Positions 58,976-64,000 of a stretch of DNA of 64,000 nt are shown in pieces (position 1 is the first letter of the stretch; the number at the start of each line of letters is the position of its first letter). The DNA lies in the NCBI RefSeq assembly GCF_016495725.1, contig NZ_CP054705.1, positions 682,001 to 746,000 on the forward strand, written 5' to 3'. The position numbers and the translations under genes were made by a program. Origin of the DNA: Salicibibacter cibarius (lineage in GTDB: Bacteria; Bacillota; Bacilli; Bacillales; Marinococcaceae). The notes beneath the pieces are model-generated. The model made no database searches and was not told the origin of the DNA. It saw only the letters and a program-made list of their open reading frames with translations.

Positions 58976-60517
58976 CTATTCCTGTTTCTTTTGTTCTTCA
59001 ATGCCTTGCTCAATCGCCATTTTCTTCGCAACTTTAGGTGCGCCCCATAGGAGCGGCAGCATAATGATGGAAATCGGTACCGCCGTAATGATGATAAACG
59101 ATTGGATCGCATCGATGCTTCCTTCACCGATATTAATCAAAATGACCGAAATCACACCGATCATCACTGCCCAGAATACCCGAATCGGTTTCGGCGGATC
59201 CCCTTCACCGGTCACAGACATGGAAATGGAATAGGACATTGAATCTGCAGTGGTAATCACGAACAAAATGGTTAATATAGCTAAAAGGATAGCCATTAAA
59301 GCGCCTAAAGGCATTTGTTCTGCAGTGGCAATAACAGCCGCGGGCAATCCGCTTTCCATCAAAGGGCCACTGACGGAACCCGCATTTTGTAATTCATAAA
59401 AAATGCCAGATCCTCCCAGGACAGTAAACCAAACATTTGACACTAGTGCGGCTACAATCGAAACGACAAAAAACACCTCTCGAATGGTTCTCCCGCGAGA
59501 CACTCTGGCAACGAGCATCGCCATTAAAGGACCGTACCCGATAAACCAACCGAAGAAAAACAGCATCCATAAACCTAACCATTCATTGTCACCGCGAAAC
59601 GTATGGATGTTCATAAATTCGGTTATATAAGTTCCGTAGGAAGATATGAACGTATCGATGACAAAAGCTCCCGGGCCCAAAAGAAGAATTAAGATGCCAA
59701 CAGGAAAAATCAACCAAATATTCATTCTGCTCAAAAACTGGATACCTCTTGAGATGCCTGTTACCGCAGAAATGGTAACGATCGTAATCAACAATCCGAT
59801 TACGAGCATTTGTGTGGATAACCCATCAGGAACCCCGAAAGAATGCTCCAACCAATAACTGAGTTGGAAACCAAAAAAACCAACGGTGCCGATTGTACCG
59901 GCAACCGCTCCTAAAATACAGCATACATCAACCGCTATTCCCCATTTATTATGCTCAATTTTGTCGCCAAAGATTGGATATAACAATGTTCTCGGTTTTA
60001 ATGATAGGCTCTTATTATAATGGGCATACATAATGACCATGCCGCTAATTGCACCATAAACAGCCCACGCAGTAAACCCCCAAGACATAAAACTTTGGGA
60101 CATGGCGACACCCACTGCTTCTTGAGAGCCGTTAGCGATACCGGTATGCATAGGAGGAACTTCCGTAAAATAATAAATAGGCTCGGCAGCTGCCCAAAAA
60201 ATCCCCCCGGCCCCCAATCCCGAAGAAACGAGAATAGCTGCCCACTTAAAAAAACTTATGCTCGGTTTATCTTTATTCCCTAAACGAACCTTTCCATACT
60301 TCGAAATAGCTAAAACGACCCCGACAACGAATGTAGCTAATAATAACAGTTGCCAAAAAGCCCCAAAGTAAGTAATCGAAAGATCAAAACCTGCGTTAAC
60401 AAAATTAGTGACACCATCAAAATACAAAAATGACATAACAACGAATAAAACGAGCAACCCACCACTTATGAAAAATACGGGCAAATTAACCCTTTTTTTC
60501 AAATCCCCAAACTTCAT
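58976..60517 (-). CDS. BCCT family transporter (betaine/carnitine/choline type)
   Basis: 513 residues from ATG 60517 (AAGGGGAG upstream; the frame extends to 60556 without a start site). Twelve helices expected. BCCT landmarks: ILVSSGLGAGGIFWAAAEPI, MSWGFTAWAVYGAISG and ARVSRGRTIREVFFVV. In the helix-8 substrate box it reads LFFFGWFIGYGPL, where glycine-betaine carriers have FYWAWWISWAPF: one Trp is kept, the others are Phe and Tyr, so the ligand may differ from glycine betaine. A role in osmoprotection is expected from the family. Confidence 0.92.
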   Translation of the reverse strand: MKFGDLKKRVNLPVFFISGGLLVLFVVMSFLYFDGVTNFVNAGFDLSITYFGAFWQLLLLATFVVGVVLAISKYGKVRLGNKDKPSISFFKWAAILVSSGLGAGGIFWAAAEPIYYFTEVPPMHTGIANGSQEAVGVAMSQSFMSWGFTAWAVYGAISGMVIMYAHYNKSLSLKPRTLLYPIFGDKIEHNKWGIAVDVCCILGAVAGTIGTVGFFGFQLSYWLEHSFGVPDGLSTQMLVIGLLITIVTISAVTGISRGIQFLSRMNIWLIFPVGILILLLGPGAFVIDTFISSYGTYITEFMNIHTFRGDNEWLGLWMLFFFGWFIGYGPLMAMLVARVSRGRTIREVFFVVSIVAALVSNVWFTVLGGSGIFYELQNAGSVSGPLMESGLPAAVIATAEQMPLGALMAILLAILTILFVITTADSMSYSISMSVTGEGDPPKPIRVFWAVMIGVISVILINIGEGSIDAIQSFIIITAVPISIIMLPLLWGAPKVAKKMAIEQGIEEQKKQE

Positions 60518-60995
60518 TATTTCTCCCCTTTTGATACCATTGGACGCTGAGCACAAAAAAGCTAAGTGTTAATCATTCTTTAAATTTATTGTTTTGTCAA
60601 GGTTTTTTTGAATGGTGGGCATGTGATAGAGCAGTAGTCCAGGCTGATAATCAGGAGATTTACTAAATCTTTGATTAAAAGAACTTATATTCGAGTAGTT
60701 GACAGGGAGGGGAGTATACTTTTTAGAATCGTTATGGTTGGTTTGCTCCCAAAAAGGAAGGTTTTTTAAAAATACGTTCTTAAAACACATTATATTGTTT
60801 TGAATTTACCGTCTTACACACTATATGTTGTGGCATAGCATAAATGGCTAGCTGACCTTTTTGGGTGAAAACCTATGGTTAAATTTATCTAACGTATTTT
60901 AAGTTTTAAAAACAATGTATCTAAAATACTCATATTTATAGTTGCATTTTTACTATCAGACAGATAGTATTATAAAAAAGAAAGACCTGAATTAT
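60518..60995. other. AT-rich intergenic region
   Basis: About 480 bp. A minus-strand frame of 73 codons (60569-60790) is unlike anything I recognise and has no ribosome binding site. I see no convincing gene, RNA or repeat. Confidence 0.5.
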
Positions 60996-61399
60996 TCATA
61001 CCTCCAAGTAAAAGCATGAACGAACATCAAAGCCAACGATTTTTCGATCTTGTTTAAAAAATGTGGTGTGATGATTAGCATTGTGACGAAGTATAGCGTC
61101 AAGCGCTTCGATGATGTGTTTAAACACAGGATCGTTTGTTAATTGATCAGCCGCATCATCCTAGCATAACTGGCAATCATCTGATAAATCTTTTGATGGA
61201 GCATGTGCTCATTCGAATGAAAATGATATTGTCTCTCGTCTTTCAGGTGCAAATGTTTATCCAGCGTATGGAAAAATCCAAGTTTTTCATCTAATTCTAG
61301 AAATAATAGCTCCCCTGTATCGGAGGAAAGCTCACCACCGTCATTCGAGATCTTCACCTTGCGATTGAAATCAATGGATCTTTTCTGTAAGGTAGCCAT
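60996..61399 (-). pseudogene. IS1380-type transposase remnant
   Basis: Reading from ATG 61399: RKVKISNDGGELSSDTGELLFLE matches the N-terminal signature of IS1380 transposases (DGGxLSSDxGxLLLxE). The frame ends at 61139 after MMRLIN; one frame over it continues as ADQLTNDPVFKHIIEALDAI to about 60996. The catalytic DDE part is missing. So only the first quarter of the gene, with a frameshift, remains. Confidence 0.72.
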
Positions 61400-61693
61400 T
61401 GGAAGAATCTTTTCTGTGGTTATTTTCGGTTAATTTAACTCTAACAGAAACGGATTCTTTTTTCATTTATTTGATGAATACTTCATTCAGCTGAATTCCT
61501 TGATAGCCAAGGGTTCATAAGTCACTTTGGAATTTCTATGAATAGTTCAGGAAAGAGATCTGTAAATGTTAAGTAATAGTGAAACCAACCTGACTATGCG
61601 ATAGCTTTACCGTCCATAAGAAGTTATATCAGTTTTTTTGGATCGCTAAATAGCTACGGGGATCATTAATTAATGATAGGAAGGTCTGATAAG
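61400..61693. other. Upstream region of cas3
   Basis: About 290 bp between the transposase remnant and cas3, expected to hold the cas promoter. One TTATATCAG word occurs at 61624, like the 21-bp repeat unit at 49792, but singly. No CRISPR repeats seen. Confidence 0.4.
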
Positions 61694-64000
61694 GTGCAAT
61701 CCATTGCTCATATCCGTGAATATGACAAAAAGATTCAAACAGTTAGTGAACATTTGCTAGGCGTTAAAATTTTGGCAGAAAATTATGGAGAGAAAATAGG
61801 GTTAAAACATGTAGTAGGGCTAGCAGGGGTTCTTCATGATCTAGGGAAGTATACGGAAAAGTTTCGTAATTATATTTGGGATGCAGTACACTATCCAGAA
61901 ATCGCGGAAAAACGAGGGAAAATTGACCATTCTACCGCAGGTGGGAGACTCCTATATAACATGTACCATGATAACACGACAGACCCTTTCAAAAAAATTT
62001 TAGCTGAAATCGTTGGAAATGCAATTATTTCTCATCATGCTTACTTACAAGATTTTATAACGCCCGAACTCAATTCAAAGTATTTGTTCCGGGTGCAAGA
62101 AAAAGATATTTGTGAATTTGAAAAATCCAAAGAATGTTTTTTTCGGTATGTTATGACAGAGGTAGAATTTGATAAATACGTGAACAATGCTTTAGATGAA
62201 TTAAAAACGATTATGGATCGAACGCCTACGCAAGTAATATTTCTGACGAAATATATCTTTAGTGGACTAATAGATGCTGACAGAACTAACACAAGAGAAT
62301 TTGAAGATAACAAGGAAAATAAAGTGTACTTTGATCACTTATGTTTATTTCAGTCATATTACAAAAAGCTGATTGACAAATATGAAACTTTTAATCGGAG
62401 TGCCACTTCGGATCATCCGATTAATAAGTTGCGCGCAGGTATGGCCGAACGATGTGATAAGTTTGCGGAAGAACCATCGGGTATTTACACACTTTCAATT
62501 CCTACGGGTGGTGGGAAAACATTAGCGAGTTTGAGGTATGCGCTGAAACATGCACAAATGCATCCGAAGCAACGAATCATATACATTGTCCCTTTTACAA
62601 CCATTATCGAGCAGAATGCGAAAGAAGTACGTGACATTCTCAAAGATGATCGACACATCTTAGAGCACCATTCCAACATAGTGATTGACGAGGACAAAAA
62701 TAATGATGGAAATGAAGAGGAACAAGAAGGCCTTTTTAACACTAAGGAAAAAATTAAGCTTGCTCGTGATGATTGGGATAGCCCACTTATTTTTACAACG
62801 ATGGTGCAGTTTCTAAATGTCTTTTACTCGAAAGGAACCCGCAATATAAGGAGACTACATAATCTAAGTCACTCTGTACTTATTTTCGATGAAGTTCAAA
62901 AGGTTCCGGTTCAATGTGTTTCACTCTTCAATGAAGCGTTGAATTTCTTGAGGAAAGACGCCCATTGTAGCATAGTGTTTTGTACAGCAACTCAGCCTGC
63001 TTTAGAATTCGTTGATCATAAGCTTGAAATTAATGCCGATGGAGAGATCATTGAACAAGTTGATCGTGTCAACGATGCTTTTAAACGAGTGGAGATTATT
63101 GATGAAACGTCATATCCTATGACAACTGATTATCTTGGAAATTGGATTAATAAGAAGACTTTGGAAGATAAGCAGAGCATTCTTATCATTTTAAATACGA
63201 AAGCTGTAGTTAAGGATCTTTACGTGCGATTAAAAAATGATGATTCTTTTTCTTTGCCTGTGTACCATTTAAGCACGTCAATGTGCCCTGCTCATCGGAA
63301 TCGAATTCTAAGAGAAATGAAGGATCTTTTAAAAGCGAAAATACCTTTTGTTTGTGTGACAACTCAGCTGATTGAAGCGGGAGTTAATGTAAGCTTTTCT
63401 TGTGTTGTTCGTTCCCTCGCTGGTCTCGACTCTATTGCTCAGGCAGGGGGGCGTTGTAATCGCCATGGTGAGTATGAGGAGCTGAAATATGTATATGTGA
63501 TTGACCACTTGGAGGAGAAGTTAGATAAATTGAAGGAGATTAAGGAAGGCAAAATTTTAACTAAGCAAATTCTTGCTGATTTGTCAGCTAACCCAAAGGC
63601 TCACGGCGGCGGCTTGTTATCTCGAGAGGCTATGACACTGTACTTTAGGCGATTTTATACTGTTAAGTTTAAAGAAGTTTTAAATTACCCAATCACAGAT
63701 CTAGGCGATAAGGATATGACGGATCTCTTGTTTAATTCGTATAGGAATGGGTATGCTCAAGACTACAAGAAAGAAAATGAGGGGCTGGAGCTTCTTAATA
63801 CAAGCAGTTATAAAACAGCAGCAGATTACTTTCGAGTCATTAACGATATTACGCAACCAGCGATAGTGCCATATGGAGATGGAAAAGAGTTAATCAACAA
63901 ATTAAATAGTGCTGCTCGAGTAGAGGAATTGACCGAGCTCTTACGAAAAGCGCAGCAATACACAATCAATCTGTATCCAAACGAAGTGAATGAGTTGAGT
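61694..64000 (+). CDS. cas3: CRISPR-associated helicase/nuclease Cas3, type I-C-like (3' end outside window)
   Basis: Open frame of 769 codons to the window edge. GTG 61694 is preferred because AGGAAGG lies about nine bases upstream; ATG 61673 in frame precedes that site. HD nuclease domain: EHLLG, HDLGK (His48, Asp49), KIDHSTAGG and ISHHAYLQ. Helicase domain: Walker A SIPTGGGKT (Lys275), DEAH-box-like DEVQ near residue 399, FCTATQPAL (motif III), TTQLIEAGVNVSF and QAGGRCNRHGE (motif VI). Cas3 unwinds and degrades target DNA recruited by Cascade. Start AHIREYDKK and overall layout resemble the I-C cas3 common in Bacillaceae, so cas5-cas8c-cas7-cas4-cas1-cas2 should follow beyond 64000. Subtype is an inference. 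Confidence 0.93.
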   Translation, partial: MQSIAHIREYDKKIQTVSEHLLGVKILAENYGEKIGLKHVVGLAGVLHDLGKYTEKFRNYIWDAVHYPEIAEKRGKIDHSTAGGRLLYNMYHDNTTDPFKKILAEIVGNAIISHHAYLQDFITPELNSKYLFRVQEKDICEFEKSKECFFRYVMTEVEFDKYVNNALDELKTIMDRTPTQVIFLTKYIFSGLIDADRTNTREFEDNKENKVYFDHLCLFQSYYKKLIDKYETFNRSATSDHPINKLRAGMAERCDKFAEEPSGIYTLSIPTGGGKTLASLRYALKHAQMHPKQRIIYIVPFTTIIEQNAKEVRDILKDDRHILEHHSNIVIDEDKNNDGNEEEQEGLFNTKEKIKLARDDWDSPLIFTTMVQFLNVFYSKGTRNIRRLHNLSHSVLIFDEVQKVPVQCVSLFNEALNFLRKDAHCSIVFCTATQPALEFVDHKLEINADGEIIEQVDRVNDAFKRVEIIDETSYPMTTDYLGNWINKKTLEDKQSILIILNTKAVVKDLYVRLKNDDSFSLPVYHLSTSMCPAHRNRILREMKDLLKAKIPFVCVTTQLIEAGVNVSFSCVVRSLAGLDSIAQAGGRCNRHGEYEELKYVYVIDHLEEKLDKLKEIKEGKILTKQILADLSANPKAHGGGLLSREAMTLYFRRFYTVKFKEVLNYPITDLGDKDMTDLLFNSYRNGYAQDYKKENEGLELLNTSSYKTAADYFRVINDITQPAIVPYGDGKELINKLNSAARVEELTELLRKAQQYTINLYPNEVNELS

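Noticed and set aside
60569..60790. 73-codon minus-strand frame after the BCCT gene
   Set aside because: No recognisable domain, no ribosome binding site; could be a remnant of something, but nothing supports a call.

Overview
The window reads as chromosome of a low-to-mid GC, Gram-positive Bacillaceae, most likely a halophilic or haloalkaliphilic one (Salicibibacter-like). The reasons are the strongly acidic exported proteins, Bacillus-type ribosome binding sites, a tapA-sipW-tasA matrix locus, lipoprotein-type solute receptors, a BCCT transporter and FIMAH domains, which are typical of such organisms. This assignment is inferred from gene content, not from a search.

Layout. 1-4.3 kb: formate dehydrogenase operon (fdhA cut by the window edge, DUF1641 gene, fdhD). 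4.4-5.0 kb: HEPN/MNT pair whose nucleotidyltransferase is frameshifted. 5.2-32.1 kb: the most unusual region, an island of exported hydrolases. It holds two gamma-glutamyltransferases, a D-aminoacylase, a small TapA-like protein, SipW, two near-identical TasA-like proteins, a thermolysin-type protease, an M19 dipeptidase, an M14-M28 double peptidase, two NagZ, a NamZ, a GHL10-type glycosidase and an AmiE-like serine hydrolase split by an IS1634-type insertion sequence. Nine of these proteins carry the same ~85-residue FIMAH domain, and a tenth, decayed copy follows the D-aminoacylase stop codon.

32.1-37.8 kb: TAXI-type TRAP transporter (fused permease, DUF1850 protein, receptor) next to a LysR regulator and a DapB-like dehydrogenase. 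37.9-38.5 kb: Uma2 nuclease-fold protein. 38.6-44.0 kb: tripartite tricarboxylate transporter TctCBA with a CitA/CitB-type two-component system and a predicted CcpA site. 44.1-45.2 kb: AbrB-family membrane protein. 45.3-49.8 kb: DeoR-DUF1537 kinase-PdxA2-GntP operon for four-carbon acid sugars. 49.9-52.8 kb: NhaC antiporter, an M50-like protein that lost its zinc motif, a DJ-1/PfpI protein. 53.0-55.8 kb: ABC importer of the TrpX-YZ type. 55.8-56.2 kb: two arrays of palindromic repeats with a 51-bp period. 56.2-60.5 kb: degenerate SDR, D-glycerate-type dehydrogenase, stand-alone prs, BCCT transporter. 61.0-64.0 kb: IS1380-type remnant and the start of a type I-C-like cas3 running off the window.

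How it fits together. The island encodes, outside the cell, the steps that B. subtilis performs with its exported AmiE, NagZ and NamZ (muropeptide and glycan trimming), plus peptidases and gamma-glutamyl and D-amino acid hydrolases able to finish the peptide part. Its interleaving with a fibre locus (TapA/SipW/TasA) suggests a matrix- or surface-associated, FIMAH-tagged scavenging system for peptidoglycan or gamma-glutamyl polymers. The enzyme assignments rest on visible motifs; the tethering role of FIMAH is a hypothesis. Several transporters follow (TRAP, TTT, GntP, ABC), consistent with a scavenging lifestyle, but no link between them and the island can be proven from sequence alone.
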